This document shows positions 8,000 to 14,193 of a stretch of 14,193 nucleotides of DNA, piece by piece (position 1 is the first letter of the stretch; each line of letters starts with the position of its first letter). A program made the translations under genes and the position numbers. The DNA comes from Oscillospiraceae bacterium. Its GTDB lineage: Bacteria; Bacillota; Clostridia; UMGS1810. The stretch lies in the NCBI GenBank assembly GCA_021629085.1, contig JAJXRJ010000019.1:1-14193 (forward strand), written 5' to 3'. Under the pieces are notes generated by a model. The model did not search any database. It worked only from the letters and a program-made list of their open reading frames with translations, and was not told the origin of the DNA.

Positions 8000-8707
8000 A
8001 TGGCGACTATCAAGAGAAAAATAGCGAGTCCAATCTTAAATTATATGCTGAAAGCTAAAAAACATATTATTGTTTCAGACAGCAGTGTGGATTATGCATT
8101 GCTAAAAAATGTGAATGCAGCCGGCACAAAGGAATATCCTGTAACGATAAATGGTTCCAAAATTGGCAACATTGAATTTGGCGAGGGATGCCGGTTTTTT
8201 GACTGTGTATGTCATGGAACGGTGCGGCTAGGACGATTTGTAACATTTGCGGGGCCTGGGGTCAAGGTGTGCGGAAACGTTGAAGGGATTTCTATTGGAA
8301 GCTTTACATCGGTAGGAGCAAATGTGACGATCCAAGAGGGAGAACATAATACTTCAAAAATAACCACCTATTTTATCAATCGCAATGTTATTAAGAACCG
8401 CGTGCCAGAGGAAACCAGCAAGGGAAAGATTGTAATTTGCGAGGACGTATGGATTGGGTCAAATTCTACCGTGTTAAGCGGGGTAACTATAGGGCGCGGA
8501 GCGGTTGTTGGTGCTGGCAGTGTTGTTACAAGAGATATCCCGCCATATGCGATATGCATTGGTGCGCCGGCAAAGGTCATGAGATATCGGTTTGATGCTA
8601 CAGCAATTGAGAAGATTGAAAAATCCAAATGGTGGGAAATGTCGACAGATGAAATGAAGAAATTTCATAAGCTTTTTGAAAGTGAAAATTTTCTTACATG
8701 CTTATAG
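8000..8707 (+). CDS. Left-handed beta-helix (hexapeptide) acetyltransferase, Vat/CatB-like
   Basis: The protein has 235 residues. ATG 8000 follows GGAG at 7990-7993 by 6 nt. Imperfect hexapeptide repeats run from about residue 50 to 195 (for example IGNIEF, VRLGRF, ISIGSF, VWIGSN, VTIGRG, VVGAGS) and end in IGAPAKVMRYRF. H116 in EGEHNTSK sits on the extended loop where Vat/CatB xenobiotic and sugar acetyltransferases place the catalytic His. The C-terminal helical tail with KWWEMSTDEMKK also fits that group. These trimers use acetyl-CoA in the cytoplasm. In this operon the target is more likely a sugar hydroxyl or amino group of the repeat unit than an antibiotic, although the fold alone does not prove it. 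About 45 N-terminal residues precede the helix. Confidence 0.88.
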   Translation: MATIKRKIASPILNYMLKAKKHIIVSDSSVDYALLKNVNAAGTKEYPVTINGSKIGNIEFGEGCRFFDCVCHGTVRLGRFVTFAGPGVKVCGNVEGISIGSFTSVGANVTIQEGEHNTSKITTYFINRNVIKNRVPEETSKGKIVICEDVWIGSNSTVLSGVTIGRGAVVGAGSVVTRDIPPYAICIGAPAKVMRYRFDATAIEKIEKSKWWEMSTDEMKKFHKLFESENFLTCL

Positions 8708-8730
8708 AATACGTTCGGAAGTGGAGAGCA

Positions 8731-9303
8731 ATGGTGAATAAATTAAAATATGGAATTTCCTGTTTATACTATTTTCTTCTTGCCAAAGTGATCATCGTAT
8801 TTCATTATGATAAAAAATATATCACAGGAAAATATTTTTCTACATGGCATAGTGTGGGGTGGCGTTGGTGCGTCAATGATTACAAAGGGTGTAAGCGTTT
8901 AAAAAAGAATTTAGACGTACCTTTTCCAACCTCGCCGCTTATTAAATATGCAAGGGCGGAAAATATTGTATTTGACCCGGATGATTTGGTCAATTTTCAA
9001 ACGAACGGATGTTATTATCAAGCGTTTGGAAAGATCAGCATTGGCAAAGGGACGATAATTGCGCCGAATGTAGGAATTATTACCGCCAACCACCGGATTG
9101 ACGATTTGGATTTGCATGATCCCCCTAAACCTGTAATACTCGGAGAAAAATGCTGGGTTGGCATGAATGCAATGATCTTACCCGGTGTTGAACTGGGGGA
9201 TAACACAATTGTTGCCGCTGGCGCAGTGGTAACAAAGAGCTTTCCAAAGGGACATTGTGTAATTGGAGGAACGCCGGCCAAGGTAATACGGGAACATGAA
9301 TAA
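8731..9303 (+). CDS. Left-handed beta-helix acetyltransferase, WcaF/maltose-acetyltransferase-like
   Basis: From ATG 8731 the protein has 190 residues. GGAGAG at 8723-8728 favours this start, but an in-frame ATG at 8698 (201 residues, overlapping the previous gene by 10 nt) is also possible. The hexapeptide part (ISIGKG, IIAPNVGI, VILGEKCWVG, ILPGVELG, IVAAGAVV) ends with GGTPAKVI, a standard family terminus. H121 in TANHRID fits the catalytic His. A longer basic N-terminal region with a hydrophobic stretch (CLYYFLLAKVIIVF) may rest on the membrane. It probably acetylates a sugar of the same repeat unit as the preceding acetyltransferase, at a different position. Its stop overlaps the flippase start by 8 nt. 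Confidence 0.86.
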   Translation: MVNKLKYGISCLYYFLLAKVIIVFHYDKKYITGKYFSTWHSVGWRWCVNDYKGCKRLKKNLDVPFPTSPLIKYARAENIVFDPDDLVNFQTNGCYYQAFGKISIGKGTIIAPNVGIITANHRIDDLDLHDPPKPVILGEKCWVGMNAMILPGVELGDNTIVAAGAVVTKSFPKGHCVIGGTPAKVIREHE

Positions 9304-10771
9304 ATTATATCATAAGCTCAATAGCAATTTATCTGTACAAGCTTTTTTGCTGACTGCAAGCAAGATTTTGACATTATTAATTTCATTAATAACTGGTATG
9401 CTGCTTTCGCGGTTTCGGTCTCTGGAAGAATATGGTACATATGCAGAACTGATGACCGTGATTACGTTGGCCGTTTCTATTTTTGTGCTGGGACTGCCAA
9501 ACTGCATCAATTATTTTCTGCCAAAAGCAAAGGGTCAAAAAGAGCAGGATAATTTTTTATCCACATATTATTTCGCTGTTACAGCGATCTCTTTGCTGGT
9601 GGGAGTGCTTTTGGTTTTGCTGATTCCATTTTTGGTCAGATATTACGGGAATGAGCAAATAAGATGGTATCCGTATGTTTTATTCATAATTCCTTGGACA
9701 AAGGTGATAATCGGCGGCCGAAGCAATATGCTGGTTGCGGTATCGCGCGCACATCGGGAAATTGTGCATAATATCTTAAACAGCCTGGCGTTATTGGCAA
9801 TTATACTCTTAACAAAATTTGTAGACGGAACGTTTCAGTTTTATCTGATTTTATACGTAATGGTGGAAGTTCTGTTTACGGCAGCGGTTTATTTTGAGAC
9901 TGGCCGGATTGTTCAAAAAATAAACTGGTCGATTGATTTTAAACTGTTAAAAACAATGTTTATCTTCTCTATACCAATGGGATTGTCGACTGCGATGGGG
10001 ACGCTTTCTACAGAACTGGACAAACTGACAATTGGCTGGCTTTTGAATGAAGAGGCAGTGGCGGTTTATGCGAATGCTGGAAGAGAACTGCCGATTACCT
10101 ATTTATCAACGTCCTTTACGGCAATAATACTGCCGCAAATTGTAAAAAGTATTGCGGCGGGCCGGACGAACCATGCAGTCCAGCTATGGAAAGATTCTAT
10201 GGAGCTTTGCTTTATCATTATGGGGTTTTTCTCAGCTGCCTGCATTGTGTTTGCGCCGCAAATCATGTCATTGTTATATTCGGATAAATATTTGGGCGGT
10301 GTAGCAGTTTTTAGAATTTATGCAGCGACCTTACTGCTGAGAATTACATATTGGGGAATGATTTTAAACGCATATGGAAAATCAAAAGCAACCATGTGCG
10401 CCTCTTTGATTTCACTTGCCATAAATATTGTATTGAACTTCCTGTGCTATTCTATGTTTGGATTTTGCGGCCCTGCAATGGCTACGTTTATTTCCATTTT
10501 CGCATCAACGATATTTCAGGTTTTATTTACAAAAAGAATTACAAATATGAAGCTAATGGATATGATTCCATTCAAAGGTATTTTAAAAATTTTGGCCATA
10601 AACTGGATTGCTGCAATTTTGTTGGTGCTGTTTGTGGATTTTATCAAGCTTTCAACCACATGGACAGATATTTTGACGGCTGTGGGAATTGGATGCGGAT
10701 GGTTTATTGGTTACTTGTTGCTGGTAAGAAAACGTTTGCTAGTATTGATAAGAGGGATTAATCACAAATAA
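9296..10771 (+). CDS. Wzx-type polysaccharide repeat-unit flippase
   Basis: The protein has 491 residues with about twelve to fourteen membrane helices, matching the length and layout of Wzx/RfbX members of the MOP/PST exporter superfamily. The opening, in which a helix near residue 20-40 (ILTLLISLITGMLLSRF) is followed by EEYGTYAELMTV, is characteristic: flippases of this group often read 'L.R.L..EEYG.Y'. A second family-like segment is FSIPMGLSTAMGTLSTELDKL, in the position where the C-terminal half begins. Wzx moves undecaprenyl-linked repeat units from the inner to the outer membrane face, delivering them to the polymerase at 5647-6837. The start overlaps the preceding acetyltransferase stop by 8 nt. 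The gene ends 25 nt before the dehydrogenase start. No truncation is evident. Confidence 0.9.
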   Translation: MNKLYHKLNSNLSVQAFLLTASKILTLLISLITGMLLSRFRSLEEYGTYAELMTVITLAVSIFVLGLPNCINYFLPKAKGQKEQDNFLSTYYFAVTAISLLVGVLLVLLIPFLVRYYGNEQIRWYPYVLFIIPWTKVIIGGRSNMLVAVSRAHREIVHNILNSLALLAIILLTKFVDGTFQFYLILYVMVEVLFTAAVYFETGRIVQKINWSIDFKLLKTMFIFSIPMGLSTAMGTLSTELDKLTIGWLLNEEAVAVYANAGRELPITYLSTSFTAIILPQIVKSIAAGRTNHAVQLWKDSMELCFIIMGFFSAACIVFAPQIMSLLYSDKYLGGVAVFRIYAATLLLRITYWGMILNAYGKSKATMCASLISLAINIVLNFLCYSMFGFCGPAMATFISIFASTIFQVLFTKRITNMKLMDMIPFKGILKILAINWIAAILLVLFVDFIKLSTTWTDILTAVGIGCGWFIGYLLLVRKRLLVLIRGINHK

Positions 10772-10786
10772 AAAACGCGATTTTAT

Positions 10787-10796
10787 GGAGGAAAAA
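10787..10796 (+). promoter_or_regulatory. Strong ribosome site that fixes the dehydrogenase start
   Basis: GGAGG at 10787-10791 is 5 nt before ATG 10797. The upstream in-frame ATG at 10785 overlaps this site itself, so the shorter reading is preferred. Confidence 0.8.
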
Positions 10797-12119
10797 ATGT
10801 CACTTTACAAAAAACTTGTTAGAAAAGAGGAAAAGCTGGCTTTGATCGGGCTTGGCTATGTGGGTATGCCAATTGCCGTTGCGTTTGCAGCAAAGGGGCT
10901 TTCGGTTGTTGGGTTTGACTTAAATAAAGAAAAAATTATGCTATATCAATCTGGCGTTGATCCAACAAAAGAGGTGGGCGATGATATAATCAAAAATACC
11001 ACTGTGGAATTTACAAGTGACGAAACAAGCCTGCGCGGCGTAAAATTCCACGTTGTTGCGGTGCCTACGCCGGTAAATACCGACCACACGCCCGATCTTA
11101 CACCTGTGATTGGCGCAAGTGAAATTGTCGGCCGCAATTTAACCAAGGGTTCTATTGTTGTGTATGAATCCACCGTATATCCCGGTGTTACAGAAGATGT
11201 CTGCGTTCCGATTCTGGAAAAAGAGTCGGGGCTAAAGTGCGGCAAGGATTTTAAGGTCGGTTATTCTCCTGAGCGAATCAATCCGGGAGACAAAGTTCAT
11301 AGGCTGGAAAATATTCGCAAGATTGTTTCTGGTATGGATGCAGAAGCGTTAGAAGAAATTAAAAACGTATACGACCTTGTGATTGAAGTGGGAACATATC
11401 CGGTCTCCACCATTAAAACGGCAGAAGCGGTGAAGGTGGTCGAAAACAGCCAGCGCGATATCAATATTGCCTTTATGAACGAGCTTGCGATGGTATTTGA
11501 CCGTATGGGGATTGATACAAACGAAGTTGTCGACGGTATGAATACGAAATGGAATGCGCTTGGATTTCGGCCGGGACTGGTTGGGGGCCATTGCATTGGG
11601 GTCGACCCTTATTATTTCACATATGAAGCGGAAAAATTGGGCTACCATAGCCAGATTATTTTAAATGGGCGCATTGTAAATGACGGGATTGGAAAATTTG
11701 TTGCCGACGCTGCGATTAAGAACATGATTGCTGTTGGACAAGCACCTAAAAAATCAGAGGTTGTGATTTTAGGCCTTACCTTCAAAGAAAACTGTCCCGA
11801 TACCAGGAATAGCAAAGTAGATGATATTATTAAACGTTTGAATGAATATGGGATTGTGCCTAAAGTCGTCGATCCTTGGGCGAGCCAAAAGGATGCCATG
11901 CATGAATATGGCGTCACATTAACCAAGCTTGAAGATATTAAAGATGCTGACTGTATGATTGTAGCCGTTGCACACGATGAATTTAGGGCGCTGCGCATTG
12001 ACGATTTAAAGAAGTTTTATAAAGCATCTCCTGATCAAGAAAAAGTTTTGATCGATGTAAAAGGGATTTATAAGATTGAAGAGCTAAATGCTTCGGGAAT
12101 GAAGTATTGGCGGCTGTGA
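10797..12119 (+). CDS. UDP-N-acetylhexosamine (or UDP-glucose) 6-dehydrogenase, TviB/WbpO-like
   Basis: The protein has 440 residues. The N-terminal Rossmann fold has GLGYVG at 18-23, then FDLN for NAD binding. Family markers follow in order: VAVPTPVN, ESTVYPGVTE, YSPERINPGD, the AVKVVENSQRDINIAFMNE helix, and GGHCIGVDPYY with catalytic C266. The C-terminal domain has LGLTFKENCPDTRNSKV. The enzyme oxidises C6 of a UDP-sugar to a carboxylate in two NAD-dependent steps. The segments ENSQRDINIAFMNE and LVGGHCIGVDPYY resemble the TviB/WbpO/CapL branch, which uses UDP-GlcNAc or UDP-GalNAc, more than UDP-glucose enzymes; this is a judgement from motifs. It would supply an acidic sugar for the polymer. 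It is the last intact gene of the operon, and no terminator is seen after it. Confidence 0.92.
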   Translation: MSLYKKLVRKEEKLALIGLGYVGMPIAVAFAAKGLSVVGFDLNKEKIMLYQSGVDPTKEVGDDIIKNTTVEFTSDETSLRGVKFHVVAVPTPVNTDHTPDLTPVIGASEIVGRNLTKGSIVVYESTVYPGVTEDVCVPILEKESGLKCGKDFKVGYSPERINPGDKVHRLENIRKIVSGMDAEALEEIKNVYDLVIEVGTYPVSTIKTAEAVKVVENSQRDINIAFMNELAMVFDRMGIDTNEVVDGMNTKWNALGFRPGLVGGHCIGVDPYYFTYEAEKLGYHSQIILNGRIVNDGIGKFVADAAIKNMIAVGQAPKKSEVVILGLTFKENCPDTRNSKVDDIIKRLNEYGIVPKVVDPWASQKDAMHEYGVTLTKLEDIKDADCMIVAVAHDEFRALRIDDLKKFYKASPDQEKVLIDVKGIYKIEELNASGMKYWRL

Positions 12120-12211
12120 TATGCTTAAAGCGAATATTATAAGAGGGATTGACAAATGCACATAAGCGATGGGCAACCGATTGGCAGGCAGGGCTATCTA
12201 TCAAAAGATAG
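12120..12211. other. Spacer between dehydrogenase and acyltransferase remnant; probable breakpoint
   Basis: These 92 nt hold no convincing gene. A 14-codon frame at 12121-12165 ends IIRGIDKCT and shares the 12-mer ATAAGAGGGATT (12139-12150) with the flippase gene end (10748-10759). A TTGACA at 12149-12154 has no matching -10 box. A 5-bp hairpin (CTATC-AAAA-GATAG, 12198-12211) is too weak and lacks a U tract. Acyltransferase-like sequence begins at or just after 12212, so the breakpoint that removed the 5' half should lie here. Confidence 0.4.
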
Positions 12212-12739
12212 TTGCTGTTGTCACTGTTCGTTTGTTGCCTGGCAGCCGTGCTTTATTTACTTCATTTTTCAACTGTATGGTATGAAAGTATTTTTGCCTT
12301 TGTTTTGGGAATGGTATGGTTAAACAGAAAGGAAAGCATTGACAGATATCTTTCATTAAACCGAGCTTGGGTGCGTATGTGGAGTATTAGCCTGGTTTTA
12401 TTTTGCCTGTTTTTTTTAGGTAGCAGATTGTTTCCGGTTCAGCTTGTTAGGTTGCCACTAAAGTCTATTTCAGCCATATTTTTTGTAATATTTGTTGTAC
12501 TTACAACGTATAAAATTTCGGTCAATTGCACGGTGACAAGGTTTTTTGGCAAAATTTCATTAGAAATTTATGTTGTGCAAGGACTGTTTATCTCTTTGTA
12601 CCACAGTCCAATCCTATATATACAAAACCCGTATGTATTTGTTACACTGGTTGTAATCAGCACCTTTCTTGCTGCCTGCGGTTTGAAGCCTCTGTTTTCT
12701 TTTATATATTCTGCATTTTGGCGCACAGCAAAATCATAA
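12212..12739 (+). pseudogene. Acyltransferase-3 remnant, C-terminal half only
   Basis: The open frame of about 175 codons begins right after an in-frame TAG (12209-12211) with a TTG, and has no good ribosome site. The content fits the C-terminal half of an acyltransferase-3 membrane protein: a helix, then WYESIFAFVLGMVW (the common 'WY.S.L.F.LG' segment), several more helices and GKISLEIYVVQGLFI. The last part parallels ASLTLEIYAVQRILI in the intact relative at 2346-3386. About 170 N-terminal residues are missing, including the R/K-X10-H motif needed for catalysis, so it should be inactive. The sequence between the dehydrogenase stop and 12211 does not restore the missing half in any frame. 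The remnant lies between an intact operon and a recombinase, which suggests loss or replacement of the 5' part by rearrangement. It could still be translated as a small membrane protein. Confidence 0.7.
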
Positions 12740-12839
12740 GATGTTCATTTGTTTAATTGTCGCTCTCCCTGCCCGCATATCCAGAGGCCCGGCTGAATAG
12801 AGATAGTAGTGAATTTCTAAAAAAGGGCGGTTGGATGAA

Positions 12840-12959
12840 ATGCGGATAATTTTTTTATTTGATAGCGAAGGAGAACCAATCGATAAGCTTTTATTGTCTT
12901 CATTTGCTTTGTTTGTCGAGCGCGCGCTGCTGCGGGAGAGTGCATCGGATGTACAGTAA
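12840..12959 (+). CDS. Possible 39-residue ORF overlapping the recombinase start
   Basis: ATG 12840 opens a frame of 39 codons that begins MRIIFLFDSEGEPIDKL and ends at TAA 12957-12959, overlapping the recombinase start by 11 nt. The only ribosome-like sequence is the weak GGCGG at 12826-12830. The frame stays open upstream to 12813, so a non-ATG start such as TTG 12831 is possible. The composition (hydrophobic with acidic residues, one probable amphipathic helix) is protein-like, and overlap with a downstream gene is a pattern of coupled small genes. I do not recognise a family. It could be chance. Confidence 0.25.
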   Translation: MRIIFLFDSEGEPIDKLLLSSFALFVERALLRESASDVQ

Positions 12960-14193
12960 AATCGAACATCCGGAAAAGTACAGGGCTGCGCTCTACATCC
13001 GCCTGTCAAAGGAAGATGAGAATGAGGGCGAATCGGGGAGCATTACCAACCAGCGCAGTCTGCTTTGCACATTTGCATCGGACAATCATTTGGAGATATA
13101 CAGCGAATATGTGGACGACGGATATTCGGGCTGTAATTTTGACCGGCCTGCCTTTGGACGGATGCTTGAAGATATTCGGCAGGGGAGGGTCAATTTGGTC
13201 ATCACCAAAGACCTCTCACGGCTTGGACGCGACTATATCTTGACTGGCCACTATATGGAACGGTTTTTCCCGGAGCATCAGGTTCGCTATATTTCACTTT
13301 TGGATGGCATCGACACTGGAATTGAATCGAGTGACAATGATATCACGCCGTTTCGCGCCATTATGAATGACATGTATGCCAAAGATATCTCCAAAAAAAT
13401 TAAGAGCGTGAAGCGTGATAAGCAGAGCAAGGGCTTGTTTGTTGGCGGGAAAGCGGTATACGGCTATCAGCTTTCCCGCACAGAAAAAAACAAAATTGTG
13501 ATTGATGAAGCGGCCGCGCCCACTGTGCAAGCTATATTTTCCTGGGCGGCAGCGGGCATGTCGTGCAGGGAGATTGCACAGAGGCTCAACGACCAAAAAA
13601 TACCGCCGCCTGCGGTATATGCAGGGCTTCCGGTTTCCCGCAAAGGGCCATACAGCGGGCTTTGGAGCAGCGAGCGGATTTCCGATATGCTGCAAAATGA
13701 GACCTATATTGGAAACATGGTGCAGGGAAAAACAAAAAAGGTAAATTACAAATCCAAAAAAAGCGTTAAACTTCCGCGCAATGATTGGATTGTGGTGGAA
13801 AACACCCATGCGCCTTTAATTTCAAAGGCACAGTTTGAAACGGTGCAGGTGCTTTTAAACAGCAGGCGTTCCACCCGGGTTCGTACGTATGACTACCCAT
13901 TAAAGGGGATCATTCACTGCCATGAATGCGGCTATCCGTTGGCGGTGATCAACCGGCCCGACCGGGCGGGGAATGACTGCTTATATTTTATCTGCCGCAC
14001 CTATCAGCGGTTTACCAAAGCGCGGCGGTGCACAAGCCATACTGTGCAGGAACGGGCGGTAAACCAGGCAGTGCTGGAAAATTTGCGTAAATTTTTGGCA
14101 CAGTTTTTGGACCGGCAAACCCTTTTTAATACTTATAAAAATACAGTGGAGAACTTTTTTAATCAGCAAAAATCATACAGGAAAGTGGATGTG
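12949..14193 (+). CDS. Large serine recombinase, TnpX-like (runs past window end)
   Basis: The frame is open from ATG 12949 for 415 codons to the last base; the C-terminus lies outside. The resolvase domain starts at about residue 12: YIRLSKED carries the catalytic Ser (S20), VDDGYSG is at 55-61, and SRLGRDY at 90-96 supplies the active-site arginines R91 and R94. The recombinase domain covers roughly 165-270 (GGKAVYGYQL, SCREIAQRLN, NETYIGNM). A zinc ribbon follows with C324-x2-C327 and C349-x11-C361. A coiled-coil-like tail is just beginning when the window ends. Such enzymes integrate, excise or invert DNA between att sites. GGGAG at 12934-12938 lies 10 nt before the ATG, a slightly long spacing. 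Parts of the gene are far GC-richer than the operon (39 of 60 bases at 13921-13980), which suggests separate origin. Confidence 0.93.
   Translation, partial: MYSKIEHPEKYRAALYIRLSKEDENEGESGSITNQRSLLCTFASDNHLEIYSEYVDDGYSGCNFDRPAFGRMLEDIRQGRVNLVITKDLSRLGRDYILTGHYMERFFPEHQVRYISLLDGIDTGIESSDNDITPFRAIMNDMYAKDISKKIKSVKRDKQSKGLFVGGKAVYGYQLSRTEKNKIVIDEAAAPTVQAIFSWAAAGMSCREIAQRLNDQKIPPPAVYAGLPVSRKGPYSGLWSSERISDMLQNETYIGNMVQGKTKKVNYKSKKSVKLPRNDWIVVENTHAPLISKAQFETVQVLLNSRRSTRVRTYDYPLKGIIHCHECGYPLAVINRPDRAGNDCLYFICRTYQRFTKARRCTSHTVQERAVNQAVLENLRKFLAQFLDRQTLFNTYKNTVENFFNQQKSYRKVDV

Noticed and set aside
11297..11648. Pair of overlapping 99-codon reverse-strand frames
   Set aside because: Both are antisense shadows of the conserved dehydrogenase core around C266.
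12149..12154. TTGACA as a -35 box for a promoter after the dehydrogenase
   Set aside because: No TATAAT-like sequence occurs 15-19 nt downstream.
12198..12211. CTATC-AAAA-GATAG hairpin as a transcription terminator
   Set aside because: The stem is only 5 bp and AT-rich, and no T run follows it.
12156..12323. 55-codon + strand frame starting MHISDGQPIG
   Set aside because: Most of it lies over the acyltransferase remnant in the wrong frame, and it has an implausible cysteine- and aromatic-rich composition.
12734..13009. 91-codon reverse-strand frame across the spacer before the recombinase
   Set aside because: It overlaps the N-terminus of the recombinase and the end of the acyltransferase remnant, has low-complexity basic and serine-rich content, and matches no family I recognise.
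13294..13809. 171-codon reverse-strand frame
   Set aside because: It is fully antisense to the recombinase, whose catalytic and recombinase-domain motifs are clear in the + frame.

Overview
The window looks like part of a surface-polysaccharide (capsule or exopolysaccharide) gene cluster from a low-GC Gram-positive anaerobe, most likely class Clostridia. The signs are AT-rich genes, strong purine Shine-Dalgarno sites, tightly overlapping co-directional genes, and a TnpX-like large serine recombinase. The genus cannot be read from the sequence. All supported genes are on the + strand, and no tRNA, rRNA or CRISPR array was seen.

Positions 2-12119 read as one operon. It opens with the tail of the priming sugar-phosphate transferase, then a class IV (branched-chain-type) aminotransferase, a WbuB-like GT4 glycosyltransferase, an acyltransferase-3 membrane protein, two more GT4 enzymes, a Wzy-type polymerase, a fourth GT4 enzyme, two left-handed beta-helix acetyltransferases, a Wzx-type flippase and a UDP-sugar 6-dehydrogenase. 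Most junctions are 3-25 nt gaps or ATGA-type overlaps, which suggests one transcript with translational coupling. No promoter or terminator is visible inside it.

Together the genes fit a Wzx/Wzy-dependent pathway. The primer loads the first sugar phosphate on undecaprenyl phosphate, four GT4 enzymes extend it (so up to about five sugars per repeat), acyltransferases decorate it, Wzx flips it and Wzy polymerises it. The dehydrogenase would supply a hexuronate or N-acetylhexosaminuronate. The aminotransferase is the member with no obvious job.

After 12119 the cluster looks broken. Positions 12212-12739 hold only the C-terminal half of a second acyltransferase-3 protein, lacking the part with the catalytic motif. 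A roughly 210-nt spacer with a possible 39-residue ORF leads into a large serine recombinase (12949 to beyond the window end) that is locally much GC-richer. This suggests the edge of an inserted element or a recombination junction bordering the polysaccharide locus. I did not find a clearly new system. The best leads are the aminotransferase and this recombinase-bordered, truncated end of the cluster.
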